From assembly GCA_021817345.1 (NCBI GenBank), contig JAKAVC010000132.1, forward strand, positions 1 through 33,190: a stretch of 33,190 nt of DNA, given 5' to 3'. Made by a program: the position numbers and the translations under genes. The DNA is from Deltaproteobacteria bacterium. GTDB lineage: Bacteria > Desulfobacterota > Binatia > Binatales > Binataceae. This document shows positions 1-8,215 of this stretch, one piece after another. Numbering within the stretch: position 1 is the stretch's first letter; each line of letters begins with the position of its first letter. Under the pieces are notes generated by a model, which saw nothing but the letters and a program-made list of their open reading frames with translations, did no database searches and was not told where the DNA came from.

Positions 1-99
1 CACCAGCGTCTCGTCCCCCCCATGCATCAGAAGCGATTTGGGCACCGTCAGCTCAGCCCCGGGAAGCACCCACATTCGCCTTGCCTTGCCATTTGCCAT
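1..99 (-). CDS. Partial hypothetical protein, possible metallo-beta-lactamase-fold lactonase (N-terminus only)
   Basis: The window opens inside a reverse-strand gene. An ATG at 99-97 is preceded by AGGTGA four bases upstream, and the frame stays open for 33 codons to the window edge. The peptide starts MANGKARRMWVLPGAEL and continues with TVPKSLLMHGGDETLV. The pattern of a short basic lead, a beta strand and then a GGDE-type turn is reminiscent of the N-terminus of N-acyl-homoserine-lactonase-like metallo-beta-lactamase proteins. The metal-binding HxHxDH motif would lie outside the window, so the family is a guess. An internal ATG at 75 is an alternative start. The 95 bp between this gene and the amidohydrolase remnant are noticeably AT-richer than the surroundings. 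Confidence 0.45.
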   Translation of the reverse strand, partial: MANGKARRMWVLPGAELTVPKSLLMHGGDETLV

Positions 100-194
100 T
101 GCTCACCTCAAGAGCGTGTTCAGGATCGATGTCCGAAGATGTTCGGCATGATTCAGTTGTGTTTTACGATTAGCTATTCACATTTCGATATTGA

Positions 195-689
195 CTATTC
201 ACCGCGGCGCAGGAGCTTGCCGGAGAAGCAGCCAGTCGGCTGGCCGTCTTCAAAAGTTGCCTGACCGTTGACTAGGACGTTTCTATAACCGTCGGCGCAT
301 TGCACCCGCCGCCATTCGCCGCTGTGGGACTGGGTATCGTATCCGAAATTTCTCAACGCCGTCAGCATCGCGCGCTCGCGGTCGCCGAAACGCATCTGCG
401 CGAAGCCGAAGCCGCAGTTTCCGATTACGACCGACGTGACGCCATGCCAGCTCGGAATTGAGAAGCACGGATCCCAGAACAGTTGGGCGTCGTAATGGGT
501 GTGAAGGTCAACGAAGCCGGGCGCAACGATGAGTCCGTCGGCTTCGATCACTTTGGCGGCGCGATGGGCGGCGATCCTTCCAATCTCCGCAATCCGTCCG
601 TCGCTGATTCCAATGTCCGCGACGTAACGCGGCATCCGCGTTACGTCCACCACAGTCCCGGCGCGAACCAGAACGTCGAATTCCGCCAT
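195..689 (-). pseudogene. N-acyl-D-amino-acid deacylase/amidohydrolase with internal deletion
   Basis: This is an uninterrupted 164-codon frame with a good start (ATG at 689, GAGGAGG upstream). It joins the two ends of a D-aminoacylase-type amidohydrolase. Residues 1-100 hold the family N-terminus: the composite-domain strand, the metal-binding VDLHTHYDAQ segment, and a WHGVTSVVIGNCGFGFA stretch. From about residue 128 the sequence jumps to the family C-terminus (GYRNVLVNGQ, then FEDGQPTG and a final KLLRRG). Full-length members have roughly 500-580 residues, so some 400 residues of TIM barrel, including the remaining metal ligands and catalytic Asp, are missing. The protein should be inactive. 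The frame is retained, so this could be a recent in-frame deletion or an assembly collapse. The 198 bp between it and the dehydrogenase stop at 888 show no other gene. Confidence 0.75.
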
Positions 690-887
690 GGCGCGGCGAA
701 CCTCCTCGGCGAATATCAGGCATTTTCAGCAGGCCCGCCGCGTGGTGTTGCCCCGGCACACGGCGGGTTCAATCCCCTGGCCTGTCCAGTTCACCGAGTA
801 TCGTTGGCTTGTAGCGGTCGTCAAGGGTTTGAGGCTTTCGCCCGCACCGCGGGATGCCCGGCGCGCCGACCCGTCGCGACCGGGAAG

Positions 888-2084
888 CTAGGTTCGATCG
901 CGCGACGGAATCATCCGTTTTGCGACTTCTTCGAGCATGATCTCGGTGGTGCCGCCGCCGATCGAGTGAATACGCGCGTCGCGGACCATTCGCTCGATCG
1001 CGGCCTCGCGCATGTAGCCGAAACCGCCGTGGAACTGCTGGCAGTCGTACATCACTTCGTTGACCAGTTCGCCGCAGTACGCCTTCAGCATCGAGACCTC
1101 TTTGACGCAATCGCGTCCCTGCGAGGCAAGCCACGCGGTGTTGTAAACGAGTTGGCGGCCGGCTTCGACTTTCGCCGCCTGCATCGCAAGCCGCTGGCGG
1201 ATCGCCTGCTTCTCCCACAGCGTGGTGCCGAAAGTGCGGCGCTGGGTGACCCACTCAAGGGTGAGCGCGATGGCGGCCTGTGCTTCGCCAATAGCCTGCG
1301 CGCCAAGGACGAGCCGCTCGTTCTGGAAATTCTTCATCACGGCATAGAAGCCGCGATTCTCCTCGCCGAGGCGGTTTGCGACGGGCACGCGGCAGTCCTC
1401 GAAGACCAGCTCCGCGGTGTCCGACGAGAGCCATCCGTGCTTTTTCAGCGCGCGAGCGACGGAGAAGCCAGGCGTTCCCTTTTCGACCACGAACATCGAG
1501 ATTCCGCGGCTTCCCTTGGCCGCGAGATCGGTTTTCGCCGCGACGAAATAGATATCGGCATGCACCCCGTTGGTGATGTAGATTTTCGAGCCGTTGAGTA
1601 CGTAGTTGTCGCCCTCGCGCCGCGCGCTGGTGCGAATCCCCGCGACGTCTGAGCCGGCGTCAGGCTCGGTCACCGCGACCGCGGCGATCTTTTTCCCCGC
1701 GACGATGTCCGGCATCCATCGCTCGAGCTGCTCGCGCGTGCCGGCGTTGGCGAGGTGCGGCGAGGCCATATCGGTGTGCACGAGCACGGTGACGGCGAAT
1801 CCACCGAAGGTCGATTTGCCCAATTCCTCGGCGAGGATCGCGGTGGCGATCGAATCCATCTCGCTTCCGCCGTAGGCCTGCGGGTAACGCACGCCCAGGA
1901 AGCCCAGCTCGCCCATCCGCCGCAGCACGTCGCGCGGAACGAATCCGGCTTCCTCCCATTGTTCGCCGCGCGGCTTGACTTCGGTATCGACAAAGCGCCT
2001 GACTTGCTCTCGAAACAAGATATGTTCCTGGGTCAGATACGGAGCCTCGACAACGTCCTTGTTTGCAATTCCCACGGCAGACAT
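888..2084 (-). CDS. Acyl-CoA dehydrogenase, LCAD/isovaleryl-CoA type
   Basis: FAD enzyme that makes an alpha,beta double bond in an acyl-CoA and passes electrons to ETF. The 398-residue chain has the usual order: N-terminal helical domain, beta domain with VTEPDAGSD (about 138-146) and YVLNGSKIYITNG, and C-terminal helical domain with RRTFG and QQFHGGFGYMRE. The usual MCAD-type catalytic Glu near the C-terminus (YEGT) is Gly here (IGGGTTEI). A Glu is present at position 256 in NERLVL, where LCAD and isovaleryl-CoA dehydrogenase carry theirs, so the enzyme looks active. I chose ATG 2084 (GGAG just upstream); the frame is open to 2207, but that extension has no family similarity and would overlap the divergent gene. 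The neighbouring carboxylase suggests an isovaleryl-CoA-like substrate, by inference. Confidence 0.92.
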   Translation of the reverse strand: MSAVGIANKDVVEAPYLTQEHILFREQVRRFVDTEVKPRGEQWEEAGFVPRDVLRRMGELGFLGVRYPQAYGGSEMDSIATAILAEELGKSTFGGFAVTVLVHTDMASPHLANAGTREQLERWMPDIVAGKKIAAVAVTEPDAGSDVAGIRTSARREGDNYVLNGSKIYITNGVHADIYFVAAKTDLAAKGSRGISMFVVEKGTPGFSVARALKKHGWLSSDTAELVFEDCRVPVANRLGEENRGFYAVMKNFQNERLVLGAQAIGEAQAAIALTLEWVTQRRTFGTTLWEKQAIRQRLAMQAAKVEAGRQLVYNTAWLASQGRDCVKEVSMLKAYCGELVNEVMYDCQQFHGGFGYMREAAIERMVRDARIHSIGGGTTEIMLEEVAKRMIPSRDRT

Positions 2085-2195
2085 GCTCTCCAGCAAACGA
2101 TTATGGGCGTCGCGCCCGTTGGGCGAATTTGACGCGAAGCCATTGTGCTCTGAACTTTGCACAAGATAAAGCAAAACCTCTGAAGCGTGCCGACC
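2085..2195. promoter_or_regulatory. Divergent promoter region between acyl-CoA dehydrogenase and carboxylase genes
   Basis: These 111 bp must hold the promoters of both flanking transcripts. Two dyad elements are visible. TTGTGC (2143-2148) and GCACAA (2159-2164) form a perfect 6-bp inverted repeat with a 10-base spacer. GGGCG (2105-2109), CGCCC (2113-2117) and GGGCG (2121-2125) form overlapping alternative hairpins. Weak promoter-like elements exist: GATAAA 16 bases after TTGTGC on the forward strand, and CATAAT on the reverse strand. The TTGTGC repeat overlaps the putative forward promoter, which is where a repressor operator would lie. No regulator gene is visible nearby. Confidence 0.35.
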
Positions 2196-3809
2196 ATGGA
2201 AAATCACCTGCCCCGGCTGGAAACGCGGATTTCAACGCGAAGCGCCGGCTTTAAGCGAAACCGCGAGCATTACCGGGAGCTGCTTGCGCGGCTTCGCGCC
2301 GCGATGGCTCACACAATCGCCGGCGGCGGCGAAGAGCACGTCGCGCGCCATCGCGCGCGCGGCAAGTACCTGGTGCGCGAGCGTATCGACCTGCTGGTCG
2401 ATCCGATGACGCCGTTCCTCGAGCTTTCGCCGCTGGCGGCGTGGGGAATGTACGGCAACGAGGTGCCGGGCGCGGGAATCGTGACCGGCATCGGAACCGT
2501 GCACGGGCAGCAGTGCATGATTATCGCCAACGACGCGACCGTAAAGGGCGGCTCATTCTTTCACGAGACGGTGAAAAAGCACGTCCGCGCGCAGGAGATC
2601 GCGTGGGAGAACCGATTGCCGTGCCTTTACCTGGTCGATTGCGGCGGCGCGTACCTGCCCGAGCAGGACCGCGTGTTTCCTGACAAGGGCCATTTCGGCA
2701 GCACGTTTTACAATCAGTGCCGGATGTCCGCCGACGGCCTGCCGCAAATCTCGGCCGTGTTCGGCGGATGCACGGCCGGCGGCGCCTATATCCCGGCGCT
2801 TTCGGACGAGGTGGTGATGGTGCGCGGACAGGCGCGAATCCATCTCGGCGGACCGTCGATCGTCAAGGCCGCTATCAACGAGGAAATCGACGCGGAGACG
2901 CTCGGCGGCGCGGAGATGCATACGCGGGTCTCGGGCGTATCGGATTATCTCGCGCAAAACGAACTCGAGGCGCTGGCCAAGCTGCGCGACATCGTCGCGG
3001 CGCTGAACCCGGCGAGGTTGATTCCGCCTCCGCCCAGGCGCGCCGAACCGCCCGTTTTTGACGCCGAGGAAATTCTCGGAATCGTCGAGAGCGATCCGCG
3101 CATGCCTTACGATTGCCGGGAGATAATCGCGCGCATCGTCGATCGGAGCGAGTTCCAGGAGTTCAAGCCCGAATGGGGTGCGACGCTGGTGTGCGGTTTC
3201 GCATACCTTCACGGTTACCCGGTCGGAATTATCGGCAACAACGGACCGCTGTTCTCGGATTCGTCGGTCAAAGGCGTCCACTTCATCGAACTGTGCGATC
3301 AGCGCAACGTCCCGCTCCTGTTTCTGCAGAACATCACCGGCTTCATGGTCGGCGTGGAGGCGGAACGGGGCGGAATCGCGAAGCATAGCGCGAAGCTGGT
3401 CTATGCGGTCGCGTGCGCGCGCGTCCCGCGCTTCACCGTGATCGTCGGCGGTTCCTACGGGGCCGGAAATTACGGGATGTGCGGGCGAGGTTTCGGACCG
3501 CGATTCCTTTTCGCGTGGCCCACGGCGCGAATCGCAACGATGAGTCCCGACGTCGCGACTAACGTCATCCTCGAACTGAGACGCACCAGCATCAAGCGCG
3601 CTACCGCGTCGGACAGGGAACTCGCCGAGCTGGAGCGCCAGACCCGCGCACAATTCACCGAGCAGAGCGACCCGTATTACGCGACAGCCCGGCTCTGGGA
3701 CGACGGAATCATCGAACCGGGGCAGACCCGCGACGTGCTCGGGCTATGCCTTGCGCTGGCCGCGGCTGAACCGCGCGCGACAGGACGCTCGCACGTCTAT
3801 CGGATGTAA
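2196..3809 (+). CDS. Acyl-CoA carboxylase carboxyltransferase (beta) subunit, methylcrotonyl-CoA carboxylase type
   Basis: Transfers carboxyl from carboxybiotin to an acyl-CoA, working with the biotin subunit encoded immediately downstream. The 537-residue length matches MCC beta (about 535). It has the family opening LETRISTRSAGFKRN, then HRARGKYLVRERID, FLELSPLAAWGMY, GGCTAGGAYIPALSDE, and the C-terminal half with GGSYGAGNYGMCGRGF and FAWPTARIATMS. The GNYGMCGR stretch and the LGGAEMHTRVSGVSDYLA segment are typical of methylcrotonyl-CoA and geranyl-CoA carboxylases and unlike propionyl-CoA carboxylase. ATG 2196 is preferred over an in-frame GTG at 2187 because family similarity begins there. 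The residue after GVEAERGGIAKHSAK differs slightly from canonical MCC, so another branched acyl-CoA is possible. Confidence 0.9.
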   Translation: MENHLPRLETRISTRSAGFKRNREHYRELLARLRAAMAHTIAGGGEEHVARHRARGKYLVRERIDLLVDPMTPFLELSPLAAWGMYGNEVPGAGIVTGIGTVHGQQCMIIANDATVKGGSFFHETVKKHVRAQEIAWENRLPCLYLVDCGGAYLPEQDRVFPDKGHFGSTFYNQCRMSADGLPQISAVFGGCTAGGAYIPALSDEVVMVRGQARIHLGGPSIVKAAINEEIDAETLGGAEMHTRVSGVSDYLAQNELEALAKLRDIVAALNPARLIPPPPRRAEPPVFDAEEILGIVESDPRMPYDCREIIARIVDRSEFQEFKPEWGATLVCGFAYLHGYPVGIIGNNGPLFSDSSVKGVHFIELCDQRNVPLLFLQNITGFMVGVEAERGGIAKHSAKLVYAVACARVPRFTVIVGGSYGAGNYGMCGRGFGPRFLFAWPTARIATMSPDVATNVILELRRTSIKRATASDRELAELERQTRAQFTEQSDPYYATARLWDDGIIEPGQTRDVLGLCLALAAAEPRATGRSHVYRM

Positions 3810-3817
3810 GCCTGATC

Positions 3818-5827
3818 GTGATCCGGAAGCTTCTTATTGCCAATCGCGGCGAAATCGCATGCCGCATCGCCCGAACCTGCCGCCGTATGGGAATCGCAAC
3901 GGTGGCCGCGTTCTCCGACGCCGACCGCGCTTCGATGCACGCCCGCGAATCGGACGAGGCGGTCGGAATCGGACCCGCCGAGGCCGCGCAGAGCTATCTG
4001 AATGCGGATGCGATCGTCGCGTCGGCGCTCGCAAGCGGCGCCGACGCGATCCATCCAGGCTACGGTTTTCTTTCCGAGAATCCGATTCTGCCGAAGCTCT
4101 GCGATCGCAACGGTCTGGTGTGGATCGGGCCGTCCGCGCGGGCGATCGAATCGATGGGCTCGAAGATTCGTGCGCGCCGAATCGCATCGGACGCGGGCGT
4201 CGTCGGCGTACCCGGCTACGACGGCGAGGATCAGAGCGACGCGCGCTTTGCAGCCGAGGCCAGCGCTATCGGCTACCCGCTGCTGGTCAAGGCCTCGGCG
4301 GGCGGCGGCGGACGCGGGATGCGCCGCATCGCTCGGCCGGATGAGCTGCTGCCCGCGCTTGCGCTTGCGCGGCGTGAAGCCGAGGCGGCCTTCGGCGATC
4401 CGAGCCTGCTGCTGGAAAAGCTCATCCTGCGCCCGCGCCATATCGAGGTTCAGATCGCGGGCGACAAGCATGGCAACCTCGTCCATTTGTACGAGCGCGA
4501 GTGCTCGATTCAGCGCAACTATCAGAAGCTGGTCGAAGAGGCTCCGGCTCCTCGTCTTCGGCCCGAGACTCGCGCGACGCTGCATGAGGCGGCGTTACGG
4601 CTCGCAGCCGCGATCGGATACGATTCGCTCGGCACGGTCGAGTTCATCCTCGACGCCGAGGGCGGCCCGCCGCTGTTCCTCGAGATGAACACGCGGCTTC
4701 AGGTCGAGCATGGCGTCACCGAACTCGTTACCGGCCTCGATCTGGTCGAATGGCAGATCAGGATCGCGGCGGGCGAGCGGCTTCCGCTCACGCAGGAGCG
4801 GATAGAGTGCCGCGGCTCGGCAATAGAAGTGCGCCTCAACGCGGAAGATCCCGCAGCCGGATATCGTCCGTGCAGCGGGACGATTGTCGGATTCCACGCC
4901 GCCACCGCGCCGGGCATCCGAATCGACACGGGAATCGGCGCAGGCTCAACGGTCACACCGTATTACGACTCGATGCTGGCGAAGGTGATTGCGCACGGCG
5001 AGGATCGCACGTCGGCGGTGGCGCGGCTTTCGGCTGCGCTCGGGCGCGTCGCGATCTTCGGAGTGAGAACCAACCAGGCCTTCCTGCGCGGCATCGTCCG
5101 CCATCCGCGATTCCTCGCCGCCGATCTGACGACGCATTTTATCGAAGAGACCTTTCCCGGCGGATGGCGCGCCGAGCCGGGCGCGAACGCCGTGGAGCGT
5201 CTTGCCGCAATCTCGGTCTGGATGCGGGCGATTGGAAGTCGCGCTGATACCGGCCCGCAGAGTCCGTGGCAAACGCTCGGCGGCTTTCGGGTGAGCGAAC
5301 GGGCGGGCAGGCCGGCGATCCTGCGTGTTCGGATAGAGTATCGCGGCGCGACCACACCCGCCGCGATAACAGGTGACGCGTCACGCTTCGAAGTTACGGT
5401 CGATGGCGCCACGAGCGTCGTCGAGAGCCGATTCGATAGCGACTCGGTCACGCTCGTGCGCGACGGGCACACGTATCGGCTTGTCTTTGCGATCGATGGC
5501 GCGCGCATCATGGTGTCGCGCGACGGCGCCGTGTCGGAGTTTGCGATTATTCCCGAAGTCGAGGCGGGAGGCGGGCAAGCGGCAGCGGCGCGCGGCGCAC
5601 CGCGAGTCGTCGCGACGATGCCGGGCGTCGTGAATTCGATTGCGGTCGAAGTCGGCCAGGAAGTCGGCGAAGGCGAAACAATCGTGGTGCTGGAAGCGAT
5701 GAAGCTGATGCACTCGCTGGCCGCGCCGGTCGCGGGACGAATCAAGGCCGTGCTCTGCACCGTCGGCGAAACCGTCGCATCCGGCGCAATCCTGGTCGAG
5801 ATAGAACCAGGCGCTCCCGCGGCGTGA
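3818..5827 (+). CDS. Acyl-CoA carboxylase biotin carboxylase/biotin carrier (alpha) subunit
   Basis: ATP-dependent carboxylation of covalently bound biotin for the acyl-CoA carboxylase. The 669 residues show the biotin carboxylase N-domain (IRKLLIANRGEIACRIARTC), the ATP-grasp Gly-rich loop (KASAGGGGRGMR), the active-site region with EMNTRLQVEHG, a central linker (about 450-580), and a C-terminal biotinyl domain with EAMKLMHS, where Lys629 is the biotinylation site. The motif usually read as LQVEHPVTE has Gly in place of Pro (LQVEHGVTE); the catalytic residues around it are kept. The start is GTG at 3818, eight bases after the beta-subunit stop, with no strong Shine-Dalgarno, consistent with translational coupling. 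Substrate assignment follows the beta subunit. Confidence 0.92.
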   Translation: MIRKLLIANRGEIACRIARTCRRMGIATVAAFSDADRASMHARESDEAVGIGPAEAAQSYLNADAIVASALASGADAIHPGYGFLSENPILPKLCDRNGLVWIGPSARAIESMGSKIRARRIASDAGVVGVPGYDGEDQSDARFAAEASAIGYPLLVKASAGGGGRGMRRIARPDELLPALALARREAEAAFGDPSLLLEKLILRPRHIEVQIAGDKHGNLVHLYERECSIQRNYQKLVEEAPAPRLRPETRATLHEAALRLAAAIGYDSLGTVEFILDAEGGPPLFLEMNTRLQVEHGVTELVTGLDLVEWQIRIAAGERLPLTQERIECRGSAIEVRLNAEDPAAGYRPCSGTIVGFHAATAPGIRIDTGIGAGSTVTPYYDSMLAKVIAHGEDRTSAVARLSAALGRVAIFGVRTNQAFLRGIVRHPRFLAADLTTHFIEETFPGGWRAEPGANAVERLAAISVWMRAIGSRADTGPQSPWQTLGGFRVSERAGRPAILRVRIEYRGATTPAAITGDASRFEVTVDGATSVVESRFDSDSVTLVRDGHTYRLVFAIDGARIMVSRDGAVSEFAIIPEVEAGGGQAAAARGAPRVVATMPGVVNSIAVEVGQEVGEGETIVVLEAMKLMHSLAAPVAGRIKAVLCTVGETVASGAILVEIEPGAPAA

Positions 5828-5947
5828 TGTCGCACCGCCTCAGCAGCTCGAGCGTTTTGTCGGGCGTTGCGCCGCCGCTCCATCGGCTCTGCTCGTGCGT
5901 CGAGTCGAGTCTGGCGGCGCTCGCGAGTTGCCGGCGGGTGGCTTCTC

Positions 5948-7138
5948 TTACCTACTGCGGGAATTACCGCAAGGTGTCATGGCCTCGGTTTTTCGGTCGT
6001 TGCGCGCGAGGACGTTGTAATACGGGTCGCGCAATGCCGCGACAAAGCCAGCGTCCTCGATACATTGCCTCACCTGCACGAGCAGCGCCTGATTGGGATC
6101 CGGCAGATGTTTTCCGGCCGCCACTATCGTCGCGTTTATCGCATTGATCGAGCCCGTGCCGCATAGATCATTGGCTCCGGAACGCAAGGCCTCGGCTGCG
6201 ACGGCGAAACCCATCGTCCGCCACACGGCGCGATGGTTTGCGACGTTGTCGAGCGCGAGCCTGCAAATCGCGACGTTTTTGAGGTATTCGTCGATAGTCT
6301 CTTCCGCGCTCTTCTGCGGCACCGTCCCCTTAAGCCGCGTGTTCTCCAGCCGCGCGGGCCATACCTTGAATGCGATAAAGCCGCTGCCGTAGCGCTCAAG
6401 CGCGCGGTCCTGCTGAGCGCGCAGCGCAAGCAGATGCTCGACGCGCTGGGCGAGTGTCTCGCCGAACCCGGTCACCATCCCGACCCACGGGATGTGAAGA
6501 TGAAGGCTTTGGGCCGCGTCCACGATCCGTAACCAGTCGCGGCTCGTTATCCGGCTTGGGGCCGCGTTGCGGCGAACCTCGTCGACCAGGATTTCGGACG
6601 CGGCGCCGGGCATCCCGTCGAGACCCGCGTCCTTGAGTTCCGAAAGGAGATCGTAGGCCGTTCGGCCGGTCAGCTTTTCAAGGCCGAGAATTTCCTCGGG
6701 ACTCAGCGCGTCGACGTGCACGGCGGGATAGTCGGTCTTGAGCATCTTCATCAGGTCGACGTACCAACTGAACGGAAGGTCGGGATTCACGCCGCCCTGG
6801 ATCAGCACATCAAGGCCGCCGATACGCACTATCTCGTCCATCTGCCGCGCTATCTCATCGAAGCTGAGTGTATATGCACCCTCCTGATGCCGCGCGCGAT
6901 AAAAAGCGCAAAACCTGCAAGCGACAGTACACACGGTCGTATAGTCGATATTGCCGCCGATTGAATAGGTTGCGATTTCGGGATCGGTTGCCCGAAGCCG
7001 CGCCTGATGGGCGGCCTGCGCGACTTCGTTCGCGGGCAGGTCGTAGAGCGCGAGAAGCTCGTCGGCGGAAAGCCTTTCGCCCGCCGCACCGCGGTCGAGT
7101 ATCCGGTTCGGATTTTTTGGATTCAGATACGTGTTCAT
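5948..7138 (-). CDS. Radical SAM enzyme of the MqnC/CofH family (divergent)
   Basis: Radical SAM protein of 396 residues. The cluster-binding motif is C70-x3-C74-x2-C77 (TVCTVACRFCAFYR), preceded by GGNIDYT and followed by LIQGGVNPDLPF, LSPEEI, DGMPGAASEIL and a C-terminal GANDLCGT. This matches cyclic dehypoxanthinyl futalosine synthase (MqnC, menaquinone synthesis) and CofH. Two conserved features differ: the MMFGH segment reads MVTGFG, and the GANDxGGT segment reads GANDLCGT, so a related but different substrate is possible. It is the last gene of the long reverse-strand operon, 60 bp after moaA, with GAGGAAG before ATG 7138. A small TGCGG/CCGCA hairpin overlaps its last codons. The family is sure; the exact reaction is not. 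Confidence 0.8.
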   Translation of the reverse strand: MNTYLNPKNPNRILDRGAAGERLSADELLALYDLPANEVAQAAHQARLRATDPEIATYSIGGNIDYTTVCTVACRFCAFYRARHQEGAYTLSFDEIARQMDEIVRIGGLDVLIQGGVNPDLPFSWYVDLMKMLKTDYPAVHVDALSPEEILGLEKLTGRTAYDLLSELKDAGLDGMPGAASEILVDEVRRNAAPSRITSRDWLRIVDAAQSLHLHIPWVGMVTGFGETLAQRVEHLLALRAQQDRALERYGSGFIAFKVWPARLENTRLKGTVPQKSAEETIDEYLKNVAICRLALDNVANHRAVWRTMGFAVAAEALRSGANDLCGTGSINAINATIVAAGKHLPDPNQALLVQVRQCIEDAGFVAALRDPYYNVLARNDRKTEAMTPCGNSRSR

Positions 7139-7198
7139 CGATCTTCCTCATCGCCATCCGCCGCGCCATCGAAGACGACCGGCGGCAACAGCCGTTTC

Positions 7199-8215
7199 CT
7201 ATCCGCCGAGAACGTTCATGCTGACTTCACCGCGTCCTCGGTTGCGCCGTTCAATAAATCCCGGCGGTTTGTTCCAAATCGCATCCCGCACGAGCGAATC
7301 GAGCGCGTCGAACCGGCCGGCGCGCAGCGCCTCGCGCAGATCGACTCCCGTGGACGCGAACAGGCACGAAAACAGCCGCCCGTCCGCGGTCAGGCGCACG
7401 CGATCGCAACTCGCGCAGAATGGGTTCGAGACCGTCGCGATGATTCCAAGCTGGAACCTGGAATCGAGCAGATAATATGAGGCGGGATCGTTGGTGCGCG
7501 GGAGCGCCGATACGTCGAATCGTTCAGACACGGAGGCAAGGATTTCTTTTTCAGCAACGACCTTGTCCTCGCTCCAGAAACCGCGCCCGTCGAGCGGCAT
7601 GAACTCGATAAACCTGAGCGGCAGATCTTCGGCGACGGCCCACTCCGTCAGGGGAACGACCTGTTCCTGGTTCAGACCGCGGATTATCACCGCATTTATC
7701 TTCACTCCGAGTCCCGCTCTTCGCGCGGATTCGATACCGCGAAGGACCTCGCACACGCGCCCGCCGCCCGTCATCCGCGAAAAAATCTCCGCCGAAACCG
7801 CGTCGAGACTGACGTTGACGTCGTCGAGTCCCGCCGCCGCAAGCGGCGCGGCCGCGCGCGAAAGCATCGCGCCGTTGGTCGAAAGCGAGACGCGCCTGAG
7901 CCCTGCGGGACGCACACTTTGCAACATCTCGACAAATCCTGTCGCGCCCTTGCGCACCAGCGGCTCGCCGCCGGTAATCCGCACCTGCTCGATGCCGAAT
8001 TGTCCGACGAAGAGTCCGACCAGCGCATGAAGCTCCTCGAAGCGAAGAATGTCGGCGCGCGGTTTCCACACCGGACACTCCGGCATGCAATACAGGCATC
8101 GGTAGTTGCATCGGTCCGTGAGCGAGAGCCTGAGCTTTTTCTTGATCCTGCCGAACCGGTCGATGAGCGCCGGCCGCGCCGGTGAAGCGGGTTCAGATGT
8201 AGTGGCGTCCTTCAA
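7199..8215 (-). CDS. moaA: GTP 3',8-cyclase (molybdenum cofactor biosynthesis)
   Basis: First step of molybdopterin synthesis: radical SAM conversion of GTP to 3',8-cyclo-GTP. It shows the N-terminal cluster C36-x3-C40-x2-C43 (DRCNYRCLYCMP), RITGGEPLVRKG, SLSTNGAML and NVSLDA. The second cluster CASC-x13-C lies in NPFCASCDRVRLTADG. The C-terminus is Gly-Gly, as required in characterised MoaA. I start it at TTG 8215, overlapping the previous stop as TTGA, with GGAGG nine bases upstream. This gives 338 residues, close to the usual 330. The same frame is open to 8524, but that part lies over the preceding gene. Its place in the molybdoenzyme operon suggests dedicated cofactor supply. Confidence 0.93.
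   Translation of the reverse strand: MKDATTSEPASPARPALIDRFGRIKKKLRLSLTDRCNYRCLYCMPECPVWKPRADILRFEELHALVGLFVGQFGIEQVRITGGEPLVRKGATGFVEMLQSVRPAGLRRVSLSTNGAMLSRAAAPLAAAGLDDVNVSLDAVSAEIFSRMTGGGRVCEVLRGIESARRAGLGVKINAVIIRGLNQEQVVPLTEWAVAEDLPLRFIEFMPLDGRGFWSEDKVVAEKEILASVSERFDVSALPRTNDPASYYLLDSRFQLGIIATVSNPFCASCDRVRLTADGRLFSCLFASTGVDLREALRAGRFDALDSLVRDAIWNKPPGFIERRNRGRGEVSMNVLGG

Noticed and set aside
483-1652. Long forward open frame opposite the amidohydrolase and acyl-CoA dehydrogenase
   Set aside because: It is antisense to clear genes and Arg/Ala/Gly-rich, with no family motif; GC-rich codon bias keeps such shadow frames open.
5956-5971. TGCGG-N6-CCGCA hairpin as terminator of the long operon
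   Set aside because: Only five base pairs, within coding sequence, and no U-rich tail. It is mentioned with the gene but not called.
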